Of a stretch of 7,932 nt of DNA, positions 1 through 5,654 are shown piece after piece; positions within the stretch are counted from its first letter, which is position 1, and each line of letters starts with the position of its first letter. A program made the translations under genes and the position numbers. Origin of the DNA: Deltaproteobacteria bacterium (GTDB taxonomy: Bacteria; Desulfobacterota; DSM-4660; Desulfatiglandales; HGW-15); contig CP070840.1 of the NCBI GenBank assembly GCA_020342025.1, positions 213,551-221,482 of the forward strand, written 5' to 3'. Below the pieces are notes generated by a model. It saw nothing but the letters and a program-made list of their open reading frames with translations. It had not been told where the DNA came from and made no database searches.

Positions 1-20
1 GGAGAAAGGAGGAAGGAGGA
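1..20 (+). promoter_or_regulatory. Repeated Shine-Dalgarno region of the HU gene
   Basis: The 20 bases before the HU start are almost pure purine and hold three overlapping SD-like cores (GGAG, AAGGAGG and AAGGAGGA). The last one sits directly ahead of the ATG at 22, and the middle one is at a more usual spacing. This fits a highly translated nucleoid protein. The promoter lies outside the window. Confidence 0.7.
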
Positions 21-21
21 C

Positions 22-291
22 ATGAACAAGGGAGATCTGGTGAATCAGGTGGCCAAAGTGACTAGCACCAAAAAGGAAGCCCAGGCCGCGGTGGATTGTG
101 TTTTTTCCACCATTACCAAGGCATTGAAAAAGAAGGACACGGTTACACTGGTGGGCTTCGGAACATTCAAAGTGGACAGAAGGAAGGCCAGAAAGGGGAG
201 GAACCCACAGACCGGGGAAGAGATCAAAATCAAGGCAAAAAAAGTTCCCAAATTTGTGGCCGGTAAGGCTCTCAAGGCTGCAATAAAGTAA
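22..291 (+). CDS. hup: HU family DNA-binding protein
   Basis: This encodes an 89-residue HU/IHF-type nucleoid protein that would bind and bend double-stranded DNA as a dimer. The helical dimerisation part covers about residues 1-40. It is followed by the family signature GFGTF (about 45-49) and the DNA-binding arm with [10 protein letters not shown] (about 59-68), then PKF.AGKALK near the end. The length is the normal one for the family. A single cysteine (C26) in the helical part is slightly unusual. The ATG at 22 is fixed by the strong SD just upstream and by the canonical N-terminus MNKGDLV. A terminator follows 27 bases after the stop, so the gene ends its transcription unit. The call is firm; whether the protein is HU alpha, HU beta or IHF-like cannot be decided here. 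Confidence 0.97.
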   Translation: MNKGDLVNQVAKVTSTKKEAQAAVDCVFSTITKALKKKDTVTLVGFGTFKVDRRKARKGRNPQTGEEIKIKAKKVPKFVAGKALKAAIK

Positions 292-317
292 GAAGAATCG
301 CAAACGTTTGCGTAAGG

Positions 318-354
318 CCCCCATCAGGAATATACTTGCCTGACGGGGGTTTTT
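318..354 (+). terminator. Intrinsic terminator after the HU gene
   Basis: The left arm, CCCCC-A-T-CAGG at 318-328, pairs with CCTG-A-C-GGGGG at 339-349. This makes an 11-position stem with one A/C mismatch and a 10-base loop, followed at once by TTTTT (350-354). This is a textbook rho-independent terminator on the + strand and separates HU from the peptidase gene. Confidence 0.92.
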
Positions 355-427
355 GTTTCCGGTTAAAGAGTAAAATCCCTATCCAGTGGGCTTCTCCCAT
401 ATTAACCGACGGCGGTTCGATATTGAT

Positions 428-1348
428 ATGAAAAGCCAAAGAATGGCCAACAGAGCAGTTCTCATTTCTACAATATTCCTTTTCATGTTGTTTCACGGGC
501 TCCTCCATGCTGCGCAGAGGGGTGCACTTCGAGAAAAGGGAGTCATTGTTCTTTTTGACGAGCCCCTCAGAGTTGCTGCTGAAGAAGCGGCAACCCTTTT
601 TCCCGTAATGAAGAAAGAATTGGAAAACAGGCTCGCAAGGCCAGTTAATTTCACGCCAACGGTCGTGCTGGTCAAAGAGAGCGAGACCTTCAAGCGGATG
701 GCCGGGACCAGTCACATTGTGGCATTTGCCATCCCAGAGAAGAATCTGATGGTGATCGATTATTCAAAAATGCGTATCGACCCTTTCTCCATCGAGACCA
801 CCATGAAACATGAATTGTGCCATCTTTTACTCCATAGTCACATTAAGGAGGGAAACATGCCCAAATGGCTTGATGAAGGGATCTGCCAATGGGTGAGCGA
901 TGGCATATCAGAGATCATTATGAGCCAGAAAAAAGGCGTTCTGGATGAGGCTATCCTTTCAGGTCAGTATATAAGCATCAGGGCCCTTGCAGGCCGTTTC
1001 CCCCGTGATGAAAGATATCTTGTGCTCGCATATGAGGAGAGCAAGAGTCTGGTGGAGTATATGATAAGCGCATTTGGTGAGGAGGCCCTGCTCTCGGTGC
1101 TGAATGATCTGGAAAAGGGGGTTGAGGTGGATGAGGCCCTATTGCGGAGCCTATCCATTTCCTTGGACGAGCTTGAATCAAGATGGCATCATCACTTGAG
1201 GAGAAAAATCACTTGGGTAACCTATCTTATAAACCACCTTTATGAGATACTTTTTTTCTTGGCTGCCATGGTGATGATATATGGATTCATAAGAGGATTG
1301 ATGAAAAAAAGGGCTTACCGGGATATGGAGGAAGAGGATGGGGAGTGA
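428..1348 (+). CDS. Exported, membrane-anchored zinc metallopeptidase (peptidase MA-like/gluzincin)
   Basis: From the ATG at 428 this is a 306-residue protein. Residues 1-28 form a signal peptide: basic start, then a hydrophobic run AVLISTIFLFMLF, with likely cleavage near HAA/Q. The zinc site is HELCH (H128, E129, H132), followed 18 residues later by WLDEG, whose E150 is the expected third ligand of gluzincins. YEESKSLVEYM (about 202-212) is a motif common in this peptidase-MA-like group. A hydrophobic segment at about 272-291, followed by basic residues and an acidic tail, suggests a C-terminal membrane anchor with the catalytic domain outside the cytoplasm. An in-frame GTG at 386 would add 14 residues but has no SD and weakens the signal peptide; a further ATG at 443 is also possible. 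The substrate is unknown. The last 34 bases overlap the convergent neighbour. Confidence 0.82.
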   Translation: MKSQRMANRAVLISTIFLFMLFHGLLHAAQRGALREKGVIVLFDEPLRVAAEEAATLFPVMKKELENRLARPVNFTPTVVLVKESETFKRMAGTSHIVAFAIPEKNLMVIDYSKMRIDPFSIETTMKHELCHLLLHSHIKEGNMPKWLDEGICQWVSDGISEIIMSQKKGVLDEAILSGQYISIRALAGRFPRDERYLVLAYEESKSLVEYMISAFGEEALLSVLNDLEKGVEVDEALLRSLSISLDELESRWHHHLRRKITWVTYLINHLYEILFFLAAMVMIYGFIRGLMKKRAYRDMEEEDGE

Positions 1349-1755
1349 TGCACAGGCGAAAGGCCCAGCTTGGAAGTCATGGTCAGAATCTCCTCTGCCA
1401 ATTCGGCCAGAGACCTTCGATCATCTTTCGCCCTGACGGTGATCCCAACGCGGTCTTGCTCAAGGCCGATACCCCCGATGATCCATTGGGTTCTTTCAAC
1501 CCGCTTTTTTGCCCTCCGATTTCCCTCAAAATATCGGCAGGTGCCTTCCGGGCAGGTGATGACATGGGCTGCATCGGCATACTTTTCTAGTGCCTTAAGG
1601 AAGTGAAGGGGTTCCAGCCTCCCACTGCAGGGAACAGGAAAGAGGCGTAATGACCTGCCGTGCAGTTCCTCTAGAGACTGCCTTTCTGGTTCACCGCAAT
1701 CGGGCGTGTTCTGGCAATAAAAGAGGGCCAAGGTGGGTTTTTTTGTATCGGTCAT
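1315..1755 (-). CDS. MvhD/FlpD-type hydrogenase iron-sulfur (delta) subunit, stand-alone
   Basis: The gene encodes 146 residues from the ATG at 1755 (minus strand). Family marks are C14, C20, PCSGR (C43), and TCPEGTCRYFEGN (C68, C73, GN at 78-79), followed by a helix-rich tail with GI..DRV. MvhD-type proteins carry a [2Fe-2S] cluster and pass electrons between a hydrogenase or dehydrogenase and a heterodisulfide-reductase-like HdrA; bacteria often have it fused to, or beside, HdrA. Here no HdrA or hydrogenase gene is in view, so the partner is unknown. Canonical members, as I recall them, have CxxC near the N-terminus; here the spacing is C14-x5-C20, so the cluster site looks altered. An in-frame TTG at 1824 would add 23 residues, but it lies almost on the predicted transcription start and has no SD. 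The C-terminal end overlaps the peptidase gene tail to tail. Confidence 0.85.
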   Translation of the reverse strand: MTDTKKPTLALFYCQNTPDCGEPERQSLEELHGRSLRLFPVPCSGRLEPLHFLKALEKYADAAHVITCPEGTCRYFEGNRRAKKRVERTQWIIGGIGLEQDRVGITVRAKDDRRSLAELAEEILTMTSKLGLSPVHHSPSSSSISR

Positions 1756-1836
1756 TTCTAACCCTGCCTTTCCGTTTTTCTCCCAGAAGTAGTTAGGGAA
1801 ATGAGAGCGCACGCACAACGGCAAAATACACCATTT

Positions 1837-1864
1837 AATATATCACATGCAATATATTTTTCAA
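1837..1864 (-). promoter_or_regulatory. Candidate promoter/operator for the MvhD-type gene (motif copy 1)
   Basis: Read on the minus strand, TTGAAA (1864-1859) is a -35-like box. A 16-base spacer follows, then TG-A-TATATT, an extended -10 with TATATT at 1842-1837. Transcription would start near 1830, giving a leader of about 75 bases to the ATG at 1755. Inside it lies the motif AATATATT-N6-GATATATT, which recurs at 6816-6837 on the plus strand. The promoter reading is inference; the repeated motif is directly visible. Confidence 0.45.
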
Positions 1865-1897
1865 CCAAAATCGGCATATCTTCTCTGGGACAAGAAT

Positions 1898-1944
1898 TTG
1901 ACAAAAGACTTTGGAGAATTTATGGAATAATGGACACTATTCCA
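1898..1944 (+). promoter_or_regulatory. Possible promoter with overlapping inverted-repeat operator
   Basis: A perfect TTGACA lies at 1898-1903. The -10 is uncertain: TATGGA at 1921 has good spacing but a poor match, while AATAAT at 1926 matches well but is 22 bases away. A 7-bp inverted repeat, TGGAATA (1923-1929) and TATTCCA (1938-1944) with an 8-base centre, sits where RNA polymerase would bind, like a repressor site. It would serve the gene at 2040 with a leader of about 100 bases. Confidence 0.3.
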
Positions 1945-2039
1945 AACAAGGTTTTGGCCTCATTATTCTTCTTTTGGATCAAGAGATCTCTGCAGTGGAT
2001 AACCTGCCAACCATTTTTCATTAGAAAGGAGGGGATCCC

Positions 2040-2357
2040 GTGATTGAGATAGCCATGTATTTTGAGTTGTTGCCGGGCAAAGACCAGAAGGCTTACGCAG
2101 AGCTTGCTAAGGCCGTTGTTGCCATGGCACTGGAGGCGCCCGGGGTCGTTGAGGTTCGTGGCCACCGAAACATGTTAGGTGCCCCCCAAGTACGATTTAC
2201 GACCGTATGGGAGCGTCTCGTTGACTGGGCGACTTTTAATGAGAGCAAGGAATGGCAGGAAGCATGGGCTGAGATGACCCCTTTTCTGACCAATCTTCGT
2301 CTTGAGATATGGGGACCATCTCCCATTGTTCCGGAACCCCTCCGGCCTGAGGAATAG
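2040..2357 (+). CDS. Small dimeric alpha/beta-barrel protein (antibiotic biosynthesis monooxygenase-like)
   Basis: The protein has 105 residues and starts with GTG at 2040; AAGGAGGGG at 2026-2034 is a strong SD and fixes this start. The fold pattern is that of the dimeric alpha-beta barrel (ABM/NIPSNAP-like) group: a first beta strand (IEIAMYFELLPG), a helix rich in alanine (about 16-33), a strand around VVEVRGHR, another around QVRFTTVWE, and a second helix (NESKEWQEAWAEM) before a final strand. There is no catalytic residue that would name a reaction. Members include cofactor-free monooxygenases, haem-binding proteins and proteins of unknown role; the anaerobic neighbours make oxygen-dependent chemistry unlikely. 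It may begin the + strand block that continues with CoxG and AOR, but a 338-base gap with a hairpin separates it from CoxG, so co-transcription is uncertain. Confidence 0.6.
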   Translation: MIEIAMYFELLPGKDQKAYAELAKAVVAMALEAPGVVEVRGHRNMLGAPQVRFTTVWERLVDWATFNESKEWQEAWAEMTPFLTNLRLEIWGPSPIVPEPLRPEE

Positions 2358-2480
2358 ATTTCTATGCTGCGATCAAGCGATTCACGGGTCATCTTCTGGA
2401 TGTATGATTATAAGATCAAATGCTTGTGGGGAGCTGAGGTGATCGTGGTTGGAATGCTAAGATGAATCTGAATCTCAAAC

Positions 2481-2506
2481 CCTAATCGAGTCAAAACTCG
2501 ATTGGG
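2481..2506. repeat. Perfect-loop hairpin in the ABM-coxG gap
   Basis: CCTAATCGAGT (2481-2491) pairs with ACTCGATTGGG (2496-2506) over 11 positions with one G-T wobble, closing a CAAA tetraloop. The sequence after it (GCGTTATTCGTTATT) is T-rich but has no uninterrupted T run, so it is at best a weak terminator for the gene ending at 2357. It may equally be part of the repeat at 2507-2642. Confidence 0.5.
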
Positions 2507-2642
2507 CGTTATTCGTTATTGGTTATATGGATTGAAAAGCAGATGCCCGAAATGATATCACACGTCTGGTAGAGATACAAATCCGGCTCTGGCGGATAAA
2601 AATAGCGATTAGCAGCAGTCGAAAAACGGATAACAAATAACG
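2507..2642. repeat. Imperfect inverted repeat bracketing 110 bases
   Basis: CGTTATTCGTTAT at 2507-2519 is matched in inverted orientation by ATAACAAATAACG at 2630-2642 (12 of 13 positions). The interior has no convincing coding frame but does hold a small hairpin, ATCCG at 2581-2585 with CGGAT at 2593-2597. It could be a relic of a small non-coding mobile element, or a chance match in AT-rich DNA. Apart from this and the hairpin at 2481, I see nothing in the 2358-2695 gap. Confidence 0.3.
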
Positions 2643-2695
2643 TCTAAAGGGGCCTTTTCGCTCCATTAGGTCAAGTATAACTAGGAGAAGTGAAG

Positions 2696-3187
2696 ATGAT
2701 AACCATTGACAGCACTATGCGCGCAGAGAAAGACGTCAAAACCATCTGGAATCTTTTCAATGATATCAACACGGTCGCGGGCTGCGTACCCACTTGTACA
2801 AGCTACCAAGTGATAGATGATAACACCGTGGCTTGTGATCTCCGCATAAAGCTGGGTTTGATACCCCTAGACAACAAGGCTAAGGTCAGTATAACCGAAA
2901 GAAGGGAGAATCGGCATCTTGAGGCAAAAGGGGTCTCTGAAGCGGGTGATATGATGCAGAAGTTTGGGAAGGTGGCTACAGGTACGGTCACTAACATACA
3001 CCTCATTTTGGACCTGGAGGAGATGGGCCCCAATGAAACGCGAATCCATTTCCACGCGAAGGCAGATGCAGTAGGTCAGATGAGGAGAATATATGAGGCC
3101 GTCATAAAAACAAAGCGGGAAGAGATTGAGGCCCAATTCATAAGAAATTTGGAAAATGCCCTGGGGGCGAAGGTGGTTAAGGAGTAA
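2696..3187 (+). CDS. CoxG-like SRPBCC protein (carbon monoxide dehydrogenase subunit G family)
   Basis: The protein has 163 residues from the ATG at 2696. AGGAG at 2683-2687 is 8 bases upstream, whereas the in-frame GTG at 2690 would be only 2 bases away. The N-terminal pattern (charged beta strand, then KTIWNLFNDINTVAGCVPTC) corresponds to the family signature with W..fND...va.c.PGc. It is followed by alternating strands (CDLRIKLGLIPLDNKAKVSI) and a long C-terminal helix with KTKREEIEAQFIRNLENAL, as expected for the SRPBCC/START-like cavity fold. In CO dehydrogenase operons CoxG helps bring the molybdenum enzyme to the membrane or mature it. Here no molybdenum hydroxylase genes are present; instead a MoaD-like remnant and a tungsten-type AOR follow. 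A role in metallo-pterin enzyme maturation or small-molecule binding is inference. Confidence 0.75.
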   Translation: MITIDSTMRAEKDVKTIWNLFNDINTVAGCVPTCTSYQVIDDNTVACDLRIKLGLIPLDNKAKVSITERRENRHLEAKGVSEAGDMMQKFGKVATGTVTNIHLILDLEEMGPNETRIHFHAKADAVGQMRRIYEAVIKTKREEIEAQFIRNLENALGAKVVKE

Positions 3188-3260
3188 AGGCGTATTGACA
3201 GAAACAAGGACAAGCCCCTAGAATTAGGCTGACTTAAAGGAACGGTCTCAAGAGAGAGAA

Positions 3261-3563
3261 ATGTCCAACCGGCCCGTTTCAAGAAAGATTAATGTAAAGA
3301 TCACCCTTTTCCCCCCATTTTCGAGAAAGACGACAAAGGAAGAGACCACCATGGCCTTCGAAAATGGGTCAACCGTCTAAGACATCATTGACGATTTGGT
3401 CAGGAGCAATGATCGATTCAAAACGTATCTCGGGGAAGTTGCCGAGGAAGAAGAGACACGGCTTAGAGCACTCATTATCCATAACGATCATATTGCCAGT
3501 TTGGATGAGGTGGTCAGTGACGGGGACAGCTTGAAATTTCTTCATCCCCTCCAGGGGGGTTAG
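3261..3563 (+). pseudogene. MoaD/ThiS-family sulfur carrier, interrupted by an in-frame TAA
   Basis: Translated from the ATG at 3261, the frame gives a complete 100-codon ubiquitin-like sulfur carrier except for one TAA at 3378-3380 (codon 40). Before the stop: first strand INVKITLFPPFSR and the turn FENGSTV. After it, in the same frame: DIIDDLV, then ALIIHNDHIASLDEVVSDGDSLKFLHP and the C-terminal Gly-Gly (LQGG) directly before TAG at 3561. The strand-helix-strand order, the xGDxL..L.P block and the terminal GG are those of MoaD/ThiS proteins, which donate sulfur from a thiocarboxylate to the molybdopterin dithiolene. No ATG lies after the stop, and the first in-frame alternative (TTG at 3396) has no clear SD, so the second half is probably not made. 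CAA, AAA or GAA changed to TAA would explain the break. A sequencing error or readthrough is the alternative. MoaD-like genes are often found beside AOR genes. Confidence 0.85.
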
Positions 3564-3616
3564 GCTGGAAGTTATTAGTTATTTGGTCATCTGAAGGTTC
3601 ATGTAAGGGACTAGAA

Positions 3617-3622
3617 AAGGAG
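3617..3622 (+). promoter_or_regulatory. Ribosome binding site of the AOR gene
   Basis: AAGGAG lies 8 bases before the ATG at 3631. No convincing promoter is seen in 3564-3616, so the gene may share a transcript with the coxG and moaD-like frames. Confidence 0.7.
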
Positions 3623-3630
3623 TAAACGAA

Positions 3631-5463
3631 ATGGATGGATACAACTTGAGGCTTCTGGATGTGGATCTCACTAAAGGTGAAACGGACACTCACTCCATCG
3701 GCAGCGAGACGATTCAACGGTTTATCGGAGGTAGCGGCCTTGCCGCATGGTTGTTATGGAAGGAGGGCCCGGAGGATCCGGACCCACTGGACCCAGAGGC
3801 CCATCTCATATCCATGACCGGTCCACTGACAGGAACCCCGGCCTCCAGCTCAGGAAGGCATGGTGTGGCAGGGCGGAGTCCCTTGACCGGATTCTGGGGA
3901 GAAGCCAACGTGGGAGGGACTTGGGGAGCCATGCTACGGAGGGCAGGCGTGGATGGCGTCCGAGTTTTCGGCAAGGCAGAGGGACCTGTGTATCTATGGA
4001 TCACCGAGGATGGTGTGGAAATCCGAGATGCCTCCCACATTAGGGGGAGAGATACTTTTGATACCCAGAACGTCCTCCAAGGAGAGACCCATCCCAAGGC
4101 GGTCGTCTCCTGTATTGGTCCGGCCGGTGAAAACGGTGCAAGACTTGCGTGTGTGATGACAGACGGTCCGCATGGTCGCGCTGCAGGCCGGTGTGGTCTG
4201 GGCGCGGTGATGGGGGCCAAGAATCTGAAAGCAATGGCAGTGTTTGGGAAGAAAAAAATTCCCATAGCACGTAGGCAGGAACTCCTAAAGGACATGGAGG
4301 GGATGATGAAATCTATTCAGGAGATGTCCGCCCCCCTCCGCAGAGCCGGAACCCCTGGTATCGTCATTCCCCAGGAGGAATTGGGCTCATTCCCTATCAA
4401 GAATTATGCTCAGGATCGATGGCCAGAAGGGGCTCAAAAAATCGGCTGGCCATCTATGGAAGAGACCATTTTCATTCAAAATTACAGGTGCGCAGGCTGC
4501 GTCTTGGGCTGTGGAAGGAGCGTGGGAATGGACGCGAGTAATGATCCCAAGTCAGGGCTAACAGGTGGCCCTGAGTACGAGACCCTTGCCCTTTTAGGCG
4601 CCAATCTACTTGTGGATGATATTCGGGCAGTCCAGAGGATGAATGAGGCCTGCAACCGTCTGGGGATGGATGTGATCGAAGTGGGTTCCCTGATTGGTTT
4701 TGCCATGGAGGCCTTTGAAAAAGGCCTTGTTCCATCCGATCTTTTAGGGGGTATAGAACCCCGGTGGGGAGAGGGAGATGTTGCCCTAGAGTTGATCAAA
4801 CAGATGGGTGAAGGCAAGGGATTCGGTAGGTTTCTGGCACAGGGTTATAGCAGAGTACTGGAAGGGCTATCCCCAGAGGCCCGAGAAATCGCCATGCAGG
4901 TTAAGGGTCTGGGATTTCCGGCCCATGACCCCAGAGCCTACAATTCTACGGCACTGGGATTCGCCACATCCAACCGGGGAGCCTGCCATCTTCAGGGTTT
5001 TACACATGTCTTTGAGAGGGCGGTCACGGAGCCCTCCTTGGGTATCCACAAGGTGCCAGACCGGCTTGGAACCGAGAAGGGAAAGATGGTGGCAGACCTG
5101 CAAAACCTCATGGCCGTCTACGATAGCCTGAGCGTTTGCAAGTTCAACCTTTTCGCCGGTGTGAAGCTGAAGGACCTGGCGCGGTGGTTTGAGATGGTCA
5201 CGGGAATGGAGATGGACCAGAAAGAACTTCTTTCGGCGGGCGAACGCATTTTCAACGTGAAAAGGTTGCTCAACTTCCGGTGGGGCGTCTCGCCAGATAT
5301 GGATGTCCTCCCAGAGCGGATGCTCACGATGGCGAAAAAGGAGGGCCTGTCCAAAGGGAACCTCCCCCCCTTAGACAAAATGATGGGACAGTACTATCAA
5401 GCCCGAGGATGGGACGCCTCCGGCGGGCCTGACCCCAAGAAGAGAGAACAACTGGGAATCTAG
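3631..5463 (+). CDS. aor: Tungsten-type aldehyde:ferredoxin oxidoreductase
   Basis: The 610-residue protein matches the usual AOR length (about 605-620). These enzymes oxidise aldehydes to acids, or run in reverse, with ferredoxin, using a tungsten bis-pterin and one [4Fe-4S] cluster in the cytoplasm. The N-terminal pterin-binding domain has RFIGGSGLAAWLL (30-42), TGPLTGTPASSSGRHGVAGRSPLTG (63-87) and AGRCGLGAVMGAKNLKA (185-201). The cluster ligands are C287, C290 and C294 (CAGCVLGC), with C503 (SVCKF) as fourth. GGPEYETLALLGAN (312-325) carries the active-site glutamate, and H453 in ACHLQG is the expected active-site histidine. All key residues are present, so it should be active if cofactor is supplied. 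The start has a good SD. It follows a broken MoaD-like gene and a CoxG-like gene; the substrate cannot be read from sequence, and other AOR-family types (for example BamB-like) are less likely on length and context. Confidence 0.93.
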   Translation: MDGYNLRLLDVDLTKGETDTHSIGSETIQRFIGGSGLAAWLLWKEGPEDPDPLDPEAHLISMTGPLTGTPASSSGRHGVAGRSPLTGFWGEANVGGTWGAMLRRAGVDGVRVFGKAEGPVYLWITEDGVEIRDASHIRGRDTFDTQNVLQGETHPKAVVSCIGPAGENGARLACVMTDGPHGRAAGRCGLGAVMGAKNLKAMAVFGKKKIPIARRQELLKDMEGMMKSIQEMSAPLRRAGTPGIVIPQEELGSFPIKNYAQDRWPEGAQKIGWPSMEETIFIQNYRCAGCVLGCGRSVGMDASNDPKSGLTGGPEYETLALLGANLLVDDIRAVQRMNEACNRLGMDVIEVGSLIGFAMEAFEKGLVPSDLLGGIEPRWGEGDVALELIKQMGEGKGFGRFLAQGYSRVLEGLSPEAREIAMQVKGLGFPAHDPRAYNSTALGFATSNRGACHLQGFTHVFERAVTEPSLGIHKVPDRLGTEKGKMVADLQNLMAVYDSLSVCKFNLFAGVKLKDLARWFEMVTGMEMDQKELLSAGERIFNVKRLLNFRWGVSPDMDVLPERMLTMAKKEGLSKGNLPPLDKMMGQYYQARGWDASGGPDPKKREQLGI

Positions 5464-5471
5464 AAGTATTT

Positions 5472-5591
5472 TTCACCACGGAGACACCCGCCGTCGCCTG
5501 TTCGCCATCGCTCTCGCTCAGGCGAGGCGAGGGGGTCTCCCGGCCAGGGAAAAATTCCTCATCTCTGTGTTCTCAGTGCCTCTATGGTGAA
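5472..5591. repeat. 120-bp palindromic MITE-like repeat
   Basis: The ends are inverted copies: TTCACCACGGAGACAC (5472-5487) and GTGCCTCTATGGTGAA (5576-5591), 13 of 16 matching. Inside, GGAGAC (5480-5485) pairs with GTCTCC (5535-5540), CCC with GGG, and TCGCCTG (5494-5500) with CAGGCGA (5519-5525), so most of the element can fold into one GC-rich hairpin. There is no coding frame and no clear target duplication. It lies between convergent genes and may also act as a bidirectional transcription stop. Similar TTCACCAC...GTGGTGAA repeats occur, to my memory, in deltaproteobacterial genomes; this was not checked. Confidence 0.65.
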
Positions 5592-5654
5592 TCCTCGAGT
5601 CTGTCCTCCATTAGGGGTAAGAGGGGAAATAGAGGGAGTTGCTTTTGGATTAAA

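Noticed and set aside
404..417. AACCG/CGGTT hairpin just before the peptidase ATG
   Set aside because: A 5-bp stem is easily found by chance; it could hide the weak SD, but nothing else supports regulation.
272..715. 147-codon minus-strand frame across the HU terminator and peptidase start
   Set aside because: It runs through a clear terminator and the signal-peptide region of the peptidase, with no recognisable domain.
1756..1824. N-terminal extension of the MvhD-type protein from TTG at 1824
   Set aside because: There is no SD, it is a rare start codon, and it would sit about 5 bases from the predicted transcription start; the ATG at 1755 gives a family-like N-terminus.
2364..2465. 33-codon frame starting ATG at 2364
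   Set aside because: It has no SD, is very short and shows no recognisable features; it is likely chance.
3213..3230. Small AGCCCCTA/TAGGCT hairpin after the CoxG-like gene
   Set aside because: The stem is only 4 bp plus a bulged extension, with no T run; too weak to call a terminator.
3714..4295. 193-codon minus-strand frame inside the AOR gene
   Set aside because: It is a shadow of the AOR reading frame, rich in serine, proline and arginine as is typical of antisense frames in GC-rich genes.
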